A DNA stretch of 64,000 nucleotides from Anaerolineales bacterium UBA5195 (GTDB lineage Bacteria > Chloroflexota > Anaerolineae > Anaerolineales > Villigracilaceae): NCBI GenBank assembly GCA_002412925.1, contig DHVZ01000080.1, positions 18,411-82,410 on the forward strand. Reading direction: 5' to 3'. The notes under the pieces were generated by a model. The model made no database searches, was not told where the DNA came from, and saw nothing but the letters and a program-made list of their open reading frames with translations. Shown here piece by piece: positions 15,609 through 24,689 of the stretch. The translations under genes and the position numbers were made by a program. How positions within the stretch are numbered: the stretch's first letter is position 1; the number at the start of each line of letters is the position of its first letter.

Positions 15609-16793
15609 ATGAAAAAAGCAGGACTGTTTGGAACCAAATGGTTTGCCCTCTTCCTGGTTGTTGCGCTCTTGATGTCCAGCGCACTGACAAGTTGCGGAGG
15701 CGAGAAAGTGCTCAAAATTGGGTACCTCACCGAGCAAACTGGCGTCGAATCCTACATCGCCCAGAATTCGACCCCGGCCCTGGAAGATTACGTCGCCAAA
15801 ATCAATGAAGCGGGCGGCATCAACGGCTACAAACTGCAACTGGTGGTTTATGACACCCGTTCGGAAACCCCCGATGCGGTCTCGGTGCTCAAGCGCATGA
15901 TCGAACAGGATGGCGTAGTGGCTGTGATCGGCCCGTCATGGTCTGCGGCGGCCATCCCGATCGCAGAAATTGCCGACGCCTCCAAGATCCCGGTTGTCGC
16001 CACCACAGCCTCCAACGTCAACGTGACCGTGACTGAAGATGGTAAGCTGCATCCCTACATGTTCCGCGTTTGCTTCATCGACCCCTACCAGGGCTATGCC
16101 CAGGCCGATTTTGCTTACAACAAACTGGGTTTGCGCAAAGCGGCTCTTCTCACCGACATTTCATCGCCCTACACCGTCGGGCTCCATCAATTCTTTGAGG
16201 AGCATTTCCTTGAACTGGGCGGCCAGATCGTTGCCAAAGAAGGCTACAACCAGGGCGACACCGAATTCCGCGCCCAACTGGCAAAAATCAAGGACGCCAG
16301 CCCCGATCTGTTGGTGATGGATGCTTACACCTTCAAAGATCTCGGTTTGGCTTCCCAGCAGGCAGAAGCGCTTGGGTTGAAAGTTAAAATTATGGGCGGT
16401 GACGGCGTCTTTGTCCCCGAACTGCTCGAAATGGCTGGGCCTCAACTCGAGGGTGCTTATGTGACTACCGGTGTCTCTGAAACCGCACCTGAATTTGCCC
16501 CGTTCAATGCCGAGTACGCGCAGAAACACCCCGGAATCCAGGCGAATGTTTACACTTATTACGGCCTGGACGCGCTGATGATGATCGAATATGGCATCCG
16601 CGAGGCGGTCAAAAAGGGCGACCCGACGCCAACCGCGATCCGCGATGCGATTGAAAACATGAAGGACGTGCAACTGTTCACCAGCAAAGTCACCATGGAA
16701 CCCGATACACACAATCCATACAAAAAACCTTTGCTGATCATGACGATCAAAAACAGTGAGTGGGAATTGGTTGAGACCTTCACGCCACAATAG
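15609..16793 (+). CDS. livK: Branched-chain amino acid-type ABC substrate-binding lipoprotein
   Basis: This 394-residue binding protein belongs to the periplasmic binding fold type I family (LivK-like). It starts at an ATG with a strong AAGGAGAAAAGGATC site. A lipoprotein signal peptide ends in the lipobox LTSC, so the mature protein is membrane-anchored outside the cell. The mature part starts KIGYLTEQTGVESYIAQ. It contains GGINGYKLQLVVYDTRS and VVAVIGPSWSAAAIPIAE, typical of the family. The ligand is not predictable, since branched-chain amino acids, amides and urea are all known for this group. A terminator downstream of it allows the binding protein to be made in excess of the membrane parts. 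Confidence 0.9.
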   Translation: MKKAGLFGTKWFALFLVVALLMSSALTSCGGEKVLKIGYLTEQTGVESYIAQNSTPALEDYVAKINEAGGINGYKLQLVVYDTRSETPDAVSVLKRMIEQDGVVAVIGPSWSAAAIPIAEIADASKIPVVATTASNVNVTVTEDGKLHPYMFRVCFIDPYQGYAQADFAYNKLGLRKAALLTDISSPYTVGLHQFFEEHFLELGGQIVAKEGYNQGDTEFRAQLAKIKDASPDLLVMDAYTFKDLGLASQQAEALGLKVKIMGGDGVFVPELLEMAGPQLEGAYVTTGVSETAPEFAPFNAEYAQKHPGIQANVYTYYGLDALMMIEYGIREAVKKGDPTPTAIRDAIENMKDVQLFTSKVTMEPDTHNPYKKPLLIMTIKNSEWELVETFTPQ

Positions 16794-16807
16794 AAGTTGA
16801 GGATCAA

Positions 16808-16843
16808 GGGGTGTTTGCTTGTATGCAGGCAAACACCCCTTTT
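16808..16843 (+). terminator. Terminator between livK and livH
   Basis: GGGGTGTTTGC (16808-16818) pairs perfectly with GCAAACACCCC (16829-16839), followed by TTTT. It sits 15 bases after the livK stop and probably limits read-through into the permease genes. Confidence 0.85.
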
Positions 16844-16899
16844 GCGATTCTAGCTATACGTATTCCTTCTCAGCACAAAGACGGGAAAAGGAACCAACT

Positions 16900-17775
16900 A
16901 TGGAATTATTCATCCAACAACTGATCAGTGGCATTTCGATCGGGGCTATTTATGCCTTATTGGCAGTCGGTTATGCCCTGGTCTATAGTGTTTACAACTT
17001 CACAAACTGGGCCTTTGACTCTTTCATGGCTTTTGGCGCATTCATGGCCTTTTATGCGATTTCCTCGTTTGCCCTGCCTTTTTGGGCCGCCGCAATTGTT
17101 TCCATCTTTCTGACCATCCTCCTCTCGGTGGGCGCCGAAAAACTGGCTTACCGCCCCTTGCGACTGCGCAAAGCGCCGCGTTTGTTCATGATGATTTCAG
17201 CCATGGGTGTCAACCTGGCAATCGTCAACCTGATGAACAAGTTTTTCGGCGGCATCTTCCGTAAATTCCCGGGTGACAGCCTCCAGTCCATCTTTGTGGG
17301 AGGCGTCTCCATTGGCCGGATGGATCTGATCGCCGGCGGCATATCTTTTGGGGTGCTAGCGCTGTTATGGTTGTTCCTTTATCGCACAAAATGGGGGCTT
17401 GGGATTCGCGCGAGCAGTATCGATCTGCCAACCGCTTCTTTGATGGGCATCAATAATGATGGCATGGCGCTGATCATTTTTGCGATTACAGGTGTGCTTT
17501 CCTCTGTGGCCGGCGTCTTCTATGGCATCAAATATGCCGTTTTCCCAATGATGGGCGTTGTCACGATTAAGGCCATGATCGCCAGCATTATTGGCGGTCT
17601 GGGCAGCCTCCCGGCAGCCATCGTGGGTAGTATGCTTCTTGGGGTTCTGGAAACCTTGGTTTCTGGCTACATTTCATCGAGCTATCGCGACCTGTTCTCC
17701 TTTATGTTCCTGATCGTTGTCCTGCTCTTCTTCCCCAATGGCTTAATGGGCAAGAGCGCTGACGAGAAACTGTAG
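16900..17775 (+). CDS. livH: ABC importer permease, LivH type
   Basis: This 291-residue inner-membrane permease starts at the ATG at 16900, with AAAAGGAACC as ribosome binding site. The frame is open upstream to 16819 but overlaps the terminator, so that part is not coding. QLISGISIGAIYALLAVGYALVYSV is the standard LivH N-terminus. IKAMIASIIGGLGSLPAAIVGSMLLGVLE contains the cytoplasmic coupling region and the usual conserved Gly-rich helix. It is followed by livM after 16 bases. Confidence 0.92.
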   Translation: MELFIQQLISGISIGAIYALLAVGYALVYSVYNFTNWAFDSFMAFGAFMAFYAISSFALPFWAAAIVSIFLTILLSVGAEKLAYRPLRLRKAPRLFMMISAMGVNLAIVNLMNKFFGGIFRKFPGDSLQSIFVGGVSIGRMDLIAGGISFGVLALLWLFLYRTKWGLGIRASSIDLPTASLMGINNDGMALIIFAITGVLSSVAGVFYGIKYAVFPMMGVVTIKAMIASIIGGLGSLPAAIVGSMLLGVLETLVSGYISSSYRDLFSFMFLIVVLLFFPNGLMGKSADEKL

Positions 17776-17791
17776 AGAAGGGACCGAAAAC

Positions 17792-18682
17792 ATGGGTTAT
17801 ATTAACGCGCTCCTCATTCTTGGGGGCATCAACGTCATTGCGGCGCTAGGGGTTTCAATTCTCACAGGCTATACCGGTTTGTTCACCATCGGGCATGCCG
17901 GCTTCATGGCCCTGGGCGGTTACGCGAGCGCCATCCTGGTCAAAGAACTACATATGCCTGTCCTGCTGGCCCTGATCTGCGGCGGCATTTTTGCCGGGCT
18001 GTGCAGTTTCATTATCGGATATCCTTCCTTTCGCAGCCGCTTGCGCGGCGATTATTTCGCAATTGCCACACTGGGTTTTTCAGAATCGATCCGCCTGCTT
18101 TTGAACAACACCAGCGCAATTGGCCCCCTGAAAACCGGTGGTGCTTTCGGTTATATGGGGATGCCCAGCGCCACGGATTTACCAACAGTCCTCGCTTTTT
18201 TGGCCCTGTCGCTATTCTTCGCCCATATGTTCGTGACTTCTCAGCACGGCAAAAATTGCATTGCAATTTCCCAGGATGAGGTCGCGGCACAAATGATGGG
18301 CGTGGATCTTATGAAAACCAAACTGACAGCCCTTTTCATCAGCGCCTTTTATGCTGGCCTGGCAGGCGGACTGCTGGGTTTCTATATGCAGTACCAAAGC
18401 CCCTCTTTTTACACGATCACAAAATCTTCCGATTTGCTGGCGGCGGTCGTTTTCGGCGGGACCCAATCTCTAATCGGGCCTTTCTTTACGGCGCTGATCC
18501 TGATCGCAATTCCGCAGTTATTGCTGTTCCTGTCAGAGTGGCGCTTGGTCATCTATGGTGTTTTGTTCGTGGTAGTGATGATCTTCAGGCCCCAGGGGCT
18601 GTTTGGCTACGTCGAAATGAATTTCAACTTTGTACGGGTTCTGTGGAACAAGCTCCGCCACAAACAGGCCGGGGAAGGGTAG
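17792..18682 (+). CDS. livM: ABC importer permease, LivM type
   Basis: This is the second permease of the importer, with 296 residues and about eight to ten hydrophobic helices. Signature stretches are LTGYTGLFTIGHAGFMALGGYASAIL near the N-terminus, RGDYFAIATLGFSESIRLL, and a C-terminal VFGGTQSLIGPFFTALIL. The ribosome binding site is AGAAGGGACC. The last residues are basic and cytoplasmic. Together with LivH it forms the transmembrane channel energised by the two ATPases that follow. Confidence 0.92.
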   Translation: MGYINALLILGGINVIAALGVSILTGYTGLFTIGHAGFMALGGYASAILVKELHMPVLLALICGGIFAGLCSFIIGYPSFRSRLRGDYFAIATLGFSESIRLLLNNTSAIGPLKTGGAFGYMGMPSATDLPTVLAFLALSLFFAHMFVTSQHGKNCIAISQDEVAAQMMGVDLMKTKLTALFISAFYAGLAGGLLGFYMQYQSPSFYTITKSSDLLAAVVFGGTQSLIGPFFTALILIAIPQLLLFLSEWRLVIYGVLFVVVMIFRPQGLFGYVEMNFNFVRVLWNKLRHKQAGEG

Positions 18683-18690
18683 AAAACCAG

Positions 18691-19509
18691 ATGAGCATAG
18701 CTAACAATCATCCAGGTGAAGTTCTTACCATCAAAAACCTCACTGTCGACTTTGGTGGTGTTCGGGCAGTCAACAATCTTTCCATGACCTTGCTTGCTGG
18801 CGAGATGGTGGCCTTGATTGGCCCCAATGGCGCTGGCAAGACCACTGTTTTCAACCTGATTACGAATGCTTTCAAAGCAACTTCCGGGGAGATTCTGTTA
18901 AACGGAAAAAGTGTCCTGGGGAAATCGCCCGATGAGATTTGCCGCATGGGCATCAGCCGCACTTTCCAGAACATCCGTCTCTTCCCCCAGATGACTGCTT
19001 ATGAAAATGTCGAATTGGGACTTCACAGCACCCCCCACTACTCCCTGGCTGAGGCTTTTATCCGCACGCCACGCGCGCGCCGGGCTGAAATCGAGACCCG
19101 CAAAAAAGCCCTGGAACTGCTTGAGATGGTAAATTTGAAGGACCATGCCAATGCCCAGGCTTCCAGCATGCCTTACGGTCTGCAACGCCGTTTGGAGATA
19201 GCGCGCGCCATGGCTACCTCACCTCAACTACTCTTGTTGGATGAGCCTGCCGCAGGGATGAATGAAGATGAGTGCAACGACTTGATCAACCTCATCCGCC
19301 AGATTCACACTACGATGAAATATAGCATCATCGTCATAGAACATCACATGGCAGTCGTGATGGAGTTGTGCAAAGATTCGCGTATCTATGTGCTCAGCCT
19401 GGGCTCCCTGTTGACATCTGGGACCCCAACCGAAATCCAAAACGACCCGCAAGTTATTAAAGCTTACCTGGGAGAGAGAAAAAATGCCCGAGAAAACGCC
19501 CCTGCTTGA
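18691..19509 (+). CDS. livG: ABC importer ATPase, LivG type
   Basis: This 272-residue ATPase begins at the ATG at 18691, nine bases after livM. Walker A is GPNGAGKTT and Walker B is LLLLDEPAAGMNEDE. The signature SMPYGLQRRLEIARA is the LivG form. The last 26 bases overlap the start of livF, which suggests translational coupling. It pairs with LivF to drive the importer. Confidence 0.94.
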   Translation: MSIANNHPGEVLTIKNLTVDFGGVRAVNNLSMTLLAGEMVALIGPNGAGKTTVFNLITNAFKATSGEILLNGKSVLGKSPDEICRMGISRTFQNIRLFPQMTAYENVELGLHSTPHYSLAEAFIRTPRARRAEIETRKKALELLEMVNLKDHANAQASSMPYGLQRRLEIARAMATSPQLLLLDEPAAGMNEDECNDLINLIRQIHTTMKYSIIVIEHHMAVVMELCKDSRIYVLSLGSLLTSGTPTEIQNDPQVIKAYLGERKNARENAPA

Positions 19510-20209
19510 TATTCTTGACCTTTCGGTCTACTACGGCGGCATTTGCGCTCTCGACAAGGTCAACCTGCACGTGGACAAAGGCGAGATTGTAGCTGTGATT
19601 GGCGCTAACGGGGCAGGCAAATCCACCCTGATGAAAACCGTCGCGTCAATCAAATCCTCAACCTCTGGTTCGATTAACTTTAATGGTCAAACCCTGATGA
19701 AGGATGCCCATAAAGTTGTCACCAGCGGCATTACCCTGGTGCCCGAAGGACGCCGCATCTTTGCGCCTCTGTCTGTGCGCGAAAACCTGATGGTGGGCGC
19801 CTACACGCGCACCGACCGCCAGGAAATCGAAAAAACCCTTGAAGACGTCTTCGAACTCTTCCCGCGGCTCAAGGAACGCATCAACCAGCGCGGCGGGACG
19901 CTTTCGGGCGGCGAACAGCAAATGTTGGCGGTTGGCCGCGCACTCATGTCGCAGCCCCAGATGCTTATGCTGGACGAGCCTTCCCTTGGCCTGGCTCCCA
20001 TCGTTATTGATGTCATGTTCGAAACCATCGTCCGCCTGAACCATGAGCGGGGACTCACCATCCTGGTTGTGGAGCAAAACGCCACACTGGCGCTGGAGAT
20101 GTGCAACCGCGCTTATGTGTTGGAAACAGGCAGGATCAAAATGGAAGGAACGGGCCGCGCCCTGCTCGACGACCCGGCTGTTCGGGCCAGCTATTTGGGA
20201 ATCAAGTGA
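19484..20209 (+). CDS. livF: ABC importer ATPase, LivF type
   Basis: This 241-residue ATPase has Walker A GANGAGKST, signature LSGGEQQMLAVGRALMSQPQ and Walker B LMLDEPSLGLAP. The LVPEGRRIFAPLSVRENLMVGAY sequence is diagnostic for LivF. It starts inside the end of livG. A hairpin follows the stop, so this is probably the last gene of the core transporter transcript. Confidence 0.95.
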   Translation: MPEKTPLLDILDLSVYYGGICALDKVNLHVDKGEIVAVIGANGAGKSTLMKTVASIKSSTSGSINFNGQTLMKDAHKVVTSGITLVPEGRRIFAPLSVRENLMVGAYTRTDRQEIEKTLEDVFELFPRLKERINQRGGTLSGGEQQMLAVGRALMSQPQMLMLDEPSLGLAPIVIDVMFETIVRLNHERGLTILVVEQNATLALEMCNRAYVLETGRIKMEGTGRALLDDPAVRASYLGIK

Positions 20210-20230
20210 TCCCCAATCATTGAGCTTCTC

Positions 20231-20269
20231 AAACCGCCAATCGGAATTTTCGCCGGTTGGCGGGTTTCG
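20231..20269 (+). terminator. Hairpin after livF
   Basis: AAACCGCCAATCGG pairs with CCGGTTGGCGGGTTT, allowing G-U pairs and a bulge, and a T-rich GTTTCGTTT follows. It may attenuate expression of the two downstream small enzymes. Confidence 0.55.
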
Positions 20270-20282
20270 TTTGGAGGTTGAC

Positions 20283-20735
20283 ATGCAGGCAAAATATGTC
20301 CACACGAATTTAATCGCCAAAGACTGGCGAAAACTGGCACAGTTCTATACCGAAGTGTTCGGCTGCATCTTCATCCCGCCAGAACGCGATTACCAGGGCG
20401 AAGCGCTCGAGGCAGGCACCGGCCTGAAAGGCGCGCATCTAACCGGGGTGCACCTGCGCCTGCCGGGCTACGGAGACACTGGCCCAACAATTGAAATCTT
20501 CAGCTATGCCCAGCTTGAAGCGCGCCCCGAAACAGCGGTCAACCGCCCGGGATTCGCGCACATCGCCTTCGAGGTGGATAACGTTGAAGCGGCGCAACGC
20601 GAAGTGGAAGCCCACGGCGGAAACATGTTGGGGGAAATCGTCACGATGACGACAAAGATCGGAACGAAAGTGACCTGGTGCTACCTGACCGACCCGGAAG
20701 GGAATGTAATCGAATTGCAATCGTGGGAAAAATGA
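20283..20735 (+). CDS. VOC-superfamily (glyoxalase/bleomycin-resistance fold) protein
   Basis: The protein has 150 residues and a TTTGGAGG ribosome binding site. It has one VOC pair of beta-alpha-beta modules. VHTNLIAKDWRKLAQFYTEVFGC is the first strand-helix, with a potential metal-binding His. FAHIAFEVDNVEAAQREVEAHGG and YLTDPEGNVIELQSW form the second module, with a potential ligand Glu. Metal-dependent lyase, isomerase or dioxygenase activities are all known in this family, so the substrate cannot be stated. Confidence 0.85.
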   Translation: MQAKYVHTNLIAKDWRKLAQFYTEVFGCIFIPPERDYQGEALEAGTGLKGAHLTGVHLRLPGYGDTGPTIEIFSYAQLEARPETAVNRPGFAHIAFEVDNVEAAQREVEAHGGNMLGEIVTMTTKIGTKVTWCYLTDPEGNVIELQSWEK

Positions 20736-20759
20736 TTCCAGATAACGGAGGCGAGGCAT

Positions 20760-21257
20760 ATGCAAAATCTCAAAGTCACCCGTCCTGATTTCCCCAAAGG
20801 CTACGTGGACAATCCCACCGCGAGCGTATCCTGGGAGTACGTTATCAAGCGCTTGAGCGAGTCAAAGAATTACTGGCTGTCATCCGTCCGTCCAGATGGT
20901 CGCCCGCATGTCATCCCACGCTGGGCTGTTTATGTGGATGGGAAGATCTACTATGACGGCAGCCCTGAAACCCGTCATGCCCAAAACATTGTTCAAAACC
21001 CGCAGGTTTCGCTGCACCTCGAAAGCGGAGACCAGGTCATCATCGCCGAAGGGCTGTCAAAAGCGGCCGGGAAACCCAAACCGGAACTGGCGCGGCAAAT
21101 CGCCAAGGCTTATTGCGCAAAATATGAGCAGTTTGACTATGCCCCCAAGCCAGATCAGTGGGATGCAGGCGGCCTGTACGAATTCACGCCCCACAAAGTA
21201 CTGGCGTGGACGCAGTTCACCGAGGACCCGACCAAATTTGTGCTGACAACAGATTAA
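20760..21257 (+). CDS. PNPOx-fold flavin/F420-binding family protein
   Basis: The protein has 165 residues and AACGGAGGCG as ribosome binding site. The split-barrel core is recognisable from YWLSSVRPDGRPHVIPRWAVYVDGKIYYDG, followed by TRHAQNIVQNPQVSLHLESGD. These match the pyridoxamine-5'-phosphate-oxidase-like family. Members reduce or oxidise small molecules with FMN or F420; the cofactor here is unknown. It has a distant relative in this window at 25657. Confidence 0.82.
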   Translation: MQNLKVTRPDFPKGYVDNPTASVSWEYVIKRLSESKNYWLSSVRPDGRPHVIPRWAVYVDGKIYYDGSPETRHAQNIVQNPQVSLHLESGDQVIIAEGLSKAAGKPKPELARQIAKAYCAKYEQFDYAPKPDQWDAGGLYEFTPHKVLAWTQFTEDPTKFVLTTD

Positions 21258-21258
21258 A

Positions 21259-22011
21259 TCACGCTCCCCAAACCGCCTGTAGTAGCGCCGGTAGCACCTC
21301 GCCTGACTTGCCGTTCAGGGAAAAATCGGCTTTTTCAGTTAATGGCGTCAGCTGGGCATTGATCTCGACCACCAGCGCATTCCTGTTCTTCGCCGCAAAC
21401 GCCAGCGCCGCCGCCGGTTGCACCAGGCCCGACGTCCCAATCGAAAAGAACGCGTCGCAGTTACGCGCCGCTTCCACAGCCGCTTCAAGCGCCTTGCGCG
21501 GCAAGGATTCTCCGAACCAGATCACATCCGGGCGCAGGAGACCGCCACACGCCGGACACTGGGGCACACTCCCGGCGGATTCATCCCACCCGTCGGCCTG
21601 CATCCCACACATGGAACATTTCACCCGCTGCAAATTGCCGTGCAGTTCGATCACGCCGGTGCTACCGGCTTTCTTGTGCAAACCGTCCACGTTTTGGGTG
21701 ATGAGGGTAAAGTTTTGAATCCGCCCGGCCATTTCGACCAGCGCATAATGGCCGGGATTTGGCTCCACCGCTTTGACCGTCTCACGCCGCAGCGCATACC
21801 AATCCCAGACCAACTTCGGATTTTGTTGAAAAGCCTCGGGCGTGGCCAGATCCTCCGGGCGATACTGTGACCACAGCCCAACTTGGGCATCCCGGAAGGT
21901 CCGCAGACCCGATTCCTGCGAGACTCCGGCCCCGGTCAGGACAACGACACGCGAGGCAGTGCGCAGCAAAGAAACCAGCTTGAGCGGAATAATGATTTCA
22001 TCAGCAGGCAT
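21259..22011 (-). CDS. cobB: NAD-dependent protein deacylase (sirtuin)
   Basis: The protein has 250 residues from the ATG at 22011, which has the better ribosome binding site spacing; an ATG at 22017 is also in frame. VVLTGAGVSQESGLRTFRD is the NAD-binding motif. TLITQNVDGLHKKAG and IELHGN carry the NAD contacts and catalytic His. Two Cys pairs, CSMCG and CPACGG, form the structural zinc site. LRPDVIWFGESLP completes the signature. It removes acetyl or other acyl groups from lysines, producing O-acyl-ADP-ribose. It is divergent to the ABC ATPase at 22060 with only 48 bases between, so their promoters overlap. Confidence 0.92.
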   Translation of the reverse strand: MPADEIIIPLKLVSLLRTASRVVVLTGAGVSQESGLRTFRDAQVGLWSQYRPEDLATPEAFQQNPKLVWDWYALRRETVKAVEPNPGHYALVEMAGRIQNFTLITQNVDGLHKKAGSTGVIELHGNLQRVKCSMCGMQADGWDESAGSVPQCPACGGLLRPDVIWFGESLPRKALEAAVEAARNCDAFFSIGTSGLVQPAAALAFAAKNRNALVVEINAQLTPLTEKADFSLNGKSGEVLPALLQAVWGA

Positions 22012-22047
22012 AAACATTATCCTTATCCCACGATTCTACACCTGAAG

Positions 22048-22053
22048 TACAAT
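22048..22053 (+). promoter_or_regulatory. -10 box placing transcription start at the ATG (leaderless candidate)
   Basis: TACAAT is followed by exactly six bases and the ATG at 22060. No Shine-Dalgarno-like sequence is present. A normal -10 spacing would start the mRNA at or within a base of the start codon. The -35 region is not recognisable. Confidence 0.5.
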
Positions 22054-22059
22054 ATCCTT

Positions 22060-23058
22060 ATGCCTGCCATCGAAGTCACCAACCTGCAAAAAACCTTTCA
22101 GTCCAAACGCAAAGCCGCCGGGCTGAATGCTTCGCTGCGCTCCCTGTTCAAGCCCGAGTACAACACCGTCGAAGCGGTGCGAGGCCTGTCGTTTGAAATG
22201 GTGTCGGGCGAACTACTCGGTTTCATCGGCCCCAACGGTGCGGGGAAATCCACCACCATTAAAATACTGACCGGCATCCTGCACCCCAGCGGCGGCGATG
22301 CAAAGGTGTTGGGTTACACCCCATGGAAAGAGCGTCAGAAACTGGCCTACCAGATCGGGACGGTTTTCGGCCAGCGCCCGCAGCTCTGGTACCACCTGCC
22401 CGCCATCGACACGCTGACCTTGTTCGGCAAAATCTACGAACTCGACGATGCGTTTGTCAAAAAACGGATCGGCTTCCTGAGCGAAGCCTTCGAATTAGGT
22501 GAGCTGCTCGAAACGCCAGTTCGCAAACTTTCGCTCGGGCAACGCATGCGCTGCGAAGTGGCCGCATCCCTGCTCCACCAGCCCAAACTGCTCCTGCTCG
22601 ACGAACCCTCCATCGGCCTGGATGTGGTCGCCAAACAATCGTTGCGCGACACGATCCGTGAAATGAGCAAGCTCGAGAACGTCGGCGTGCTGCTGACCTC
22701 GCACGACGCGGGCGACCTGGAAGCGCTCTGCCACCGCGTCATCATCATCAACCACGGGCAGATTGTCTACCGCGACAAAGTCTCCAATCTCAAGCGCAAA
22801 TTCCTGACCCACAAGCTGGTTGAAGTCCGTTACGCCGAAGAAGTACCGCCCGGTTTTACGCTCGAAGGCATGGAAACGCTCAAGACCGGCCGTTACGGCG
22901 TCAAACTGCGTTTCGACACCCTCAAAACCGGCGCAGACGCCGTCCTGCCGCGCCTCTCCGCCGCCGGAACGCTGGTCGATATCACCATTTCAGACCCGCC
23001 GCTGGAAGAAGTCATTGCGTTGATCTACGAACGCGCCAATGGAGAAGAAAATGGATAA
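22060..23058 (+). CDS. ABC-2 type exporter ATPase
   Basis: This 332-residue ATPase has Walker A GPNGAGKST, signature LSLGQRMRCEVAASLLHQPK and Walker B LLLLDEPSIGLD. An extra C-terminal part of about 90 residues (LVEVRYAEEVPPGFTLEGME and on) is typical of the group that pairs with DUF990-type permeases. The frame is open upstream to 21883, but that part lies over the sirtuin gene. It probably energises the two permeases at 23901 and 24872. The exported substrate is unknown. Its 3' end overlaps the DUF2785 gene by eight bases. Confidence 0.92.
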   Translation: MPAIEVTNLQKTFQSKRKAAGLNASLRSLFKPEYNTVEAVRGLSFEMVSGELLGFIGPNGAGKSTTIKILTGILHPSGGDAKVLGYTPWKERQKLAYQIGTVFGQRPQLWYHLPAIDTLTLFGKIYELDDAFVKKRIGFLSEAFELGELLETPVRKLSLGQRMRCEVAASLLHQPKLLLLDEPSIGLDVVAKQSLRDTIREMSKLENVGVLLTSHDAGDLEALCHRVIIINHGQIVYRDKVSNLKRKFLTHKLVEVRYAEEVPPGFTLEGMETLKTGRYGVKLRFDTLKTGADAVLPRLSAAGTLVDITISDPPLEEVIALIYERANGEENG

Positions 23059-23896
23059 AGCTTTCTGGCAAGCGATTATAAAAAACGATTGCATCGTTCC
23101 GCCCGGCCACACCGCAGGTGAATACCTGGATGAACTGCTCCAAAACCTGGGTAGCACCGATGCTGAACTGCGCGATGAACTCTCCCTGACCATTTTATCG
23201 ATCTGGTTGGAAGGCCGTGCTTATACAGACGCTCAAATGCGTGGTTTGCTCTCACCGTTATTTTATAATTTAAATCATGGAATTGGCGAAAACGGCACCG
23301 ACAGAGTTTTTTTGCGCACTTTCTCAGCCCTGATTCTGGCCGAACTGATTCACTGTGACAATCAACAGCCGTATCTGACCCAAGACGAGGTATTGGGTGT
23401 CCTTGAGAAAGCGCTCACTTACCTGCTGGCCGAAAAAGACCCACGCGGATATGTTCCCGGTAAAGGTTGGGCGCATGCCCTGGCGCATACTGCCGATTTA
23501 TTGATGGTCCTCTCCAGTTCCCGCCACCTGACCGCTGAGAATTTGGAAGAGATTTTACAGGCCATTGAAACCCGTCTGGTAAATTCAGGTCATGCAATTT
23601 ACACAAACGACGAGGATGAACGTTTGGTAAAAGTTGTCAGCGCGATTCTGGAACGGGACTTACTCAATATTGCAAAGCTCACGAAATGGAGCCAATCGCT
23701 CGTTCAACTGGAGGGAAGTAGCCGTTGGAAAAACGCGTATCTGGATGAGAGCCATGATCGGGCCAGGCATAATATCAAAACTTTTTTACGCAGCCTGCAT
23801 TACAGGTTGATCAAATCTGGAAAACAAAAAGTGCAGGCGATGGAATTCATTCCTGTTTTGCAGGAGAATCTAAAAATCCTTACCCCCTGGGCATAG
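23051..23896 (+). CDS. DUF2785 family protein
   Basis: The protein has 281 residues. The ATG at 23051 follows a GGAGAAG site and overlaps the upstream ATPase gene; an ATG at 23039 is a weaker alternative. It is soluble and mostly helical, without a signal peptide. Conserved blocks are SLTILSIWLEGRAYTDAQM, RTFSALILAELIHCDN, and RGYVPGKGWAHALAHTADLL. They match my recollection of DUF2785 (alpha-helical, unknown function). It sits between the ATPase and the two permeases of an ABC-2 exporter in one apparent operon, which is unusual. Confidence 0.75.
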   Translation: MDKAFWQAIIKNDCIVPPGHTAGEYLDELLQNLGSTDAELRDELSLTILSIWLEGRAYTDAQMRGLLSPLFYNLNHGIGENGTDRVFLRTFSALILAELIHCDNQQPYLTQDEVLGVLEKALTYLLAEKDPRGYVPGKGWAHALAHTADLLMVLSSSRHLTAENLEEILQAIETRLVNSGHAIYTNDEDERLVKVVSAILERDLLNIAKLTKWSQSLVQLEGSSRWKNAYLDESHDRARHNIKTFLRSLHYRLIKSGKQKVQAMEFIPVLQENLKILTPWA

Positions 23897-23900
23897 CAGC

Positions 23901-24686
23901 ATGAAAAAGTATTGGTTCATTTTCACCACACAGGTTGTCAACAGCCTGGCCTACCCCGGAGAATTGGTCGGGCGCAGTTTGATCATCCTGCCCTTCATGT
24001 GGATTTTCTTCCAGCTCTGGCGTGTGACCTTTGCCGCCTCGGGTACGGAGGTGATCAACGGCCTGACCCTACGCGATACGCTCTGGTACCTGATGCTGGC
24101 CGAAACCATCGAACTCAGCCGCCCGCGCCTGGGGAATGCCATCTCCGAAGCGGTCAAGGACGGTTCGATTGCCTATTTTCTGAATAAGCCCTACGATTTC
24201 CTGCTCTATCATTTCAGCACCTCGATGGGTGAGACAATTTTTCGCGGAGTGTTGAATGCCCTGCTCGGTGGGGCGGCGGTCTGGTGGCTGGTTGGCGCAC
24301 CTCCACCAGCTTGGGGTTGGCCGCTGGCCGCCCTGGCCATTTTCGGCGCCTGGACACTCAATTTCTGCATCTCAGCCATGATCGGGCTGGCCGCCTTTGC
24401 GGTGGAAGACATCTCCGCCTTTCAATGGATCTATCAGAAGTTCGCCTTCATCTTTGGCGGACTGCTGATCCCACTCGATTTTTACCCGGCCTGGCTGCAA
24501 ACCATCTGCCACGCCCTGCCCTTTGCAGCGATGACTTATGCCCCGGCGCGTCTGTTCGTCACCCCCTCGTTGGAGGCCTTTGCCGCCGTGATGGGCATAC
24601 AGTTTGCCTGGATCTTGGCTCTCGGCCTGCTGCTTAACCTGGCCTATCGCCGCGGCCTAACCCAACTCACCGTGAATGGTGGCTAA
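23901..24686 (+). CDS. ABC-2 family permease 1
   Basis: This 261-residue membrane protein has about six helices. Between helices 2 and 3 it carries the stretch ETIELSRPRLGNAISEAVKDGSIAYFLNKPYDFLLYHF. The phrase 'V-K-D-G-S-I-A-Y-F-L-N-K-P' corresponds to the R/K-G-x-(L/I)-x-x-x-L-x-x-P element of DUF990-type (ABC2_membrane_6) permeases. It starts four bases after the DUF2785 gene and lacks a strong ribosome binding site. It probably dimerises with the permease at 24872. Confidence 0.85.
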   Translation: MKKYWFIFTTQVVNSLAYPGELVGRSLIILPFMWIFFQLWRVTFAASGTEVINGLTLRDTLWYLMLAETIELSRPRLGNAISEAVKDGSIAYFLNKPYDFLLYHFSTSMGETIFRGVLNALLGGAAVWWLVGAPPPAWGWPLAALAIFGAWTLNFCISAMIGLAAFAVEDISAFQWIYQKFAFIFGGLLIPLDFYPAWLQTICHALPFAAMTYAPARLFVTPSLEAFAAVMGIQFAWILALGLLLNLAYRRGLTQLTVNGG

Positions 24687-24689
24687 CCC

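Noticed and set aside
21259..22011. Sirtuin as part of a defence system (Thoeris or Defense-associated sirtuin)
   Set aside because: It has the full zinc and NAD motifs of a CobB-type deacylase, is of normal length, and has no defence partner beside it.
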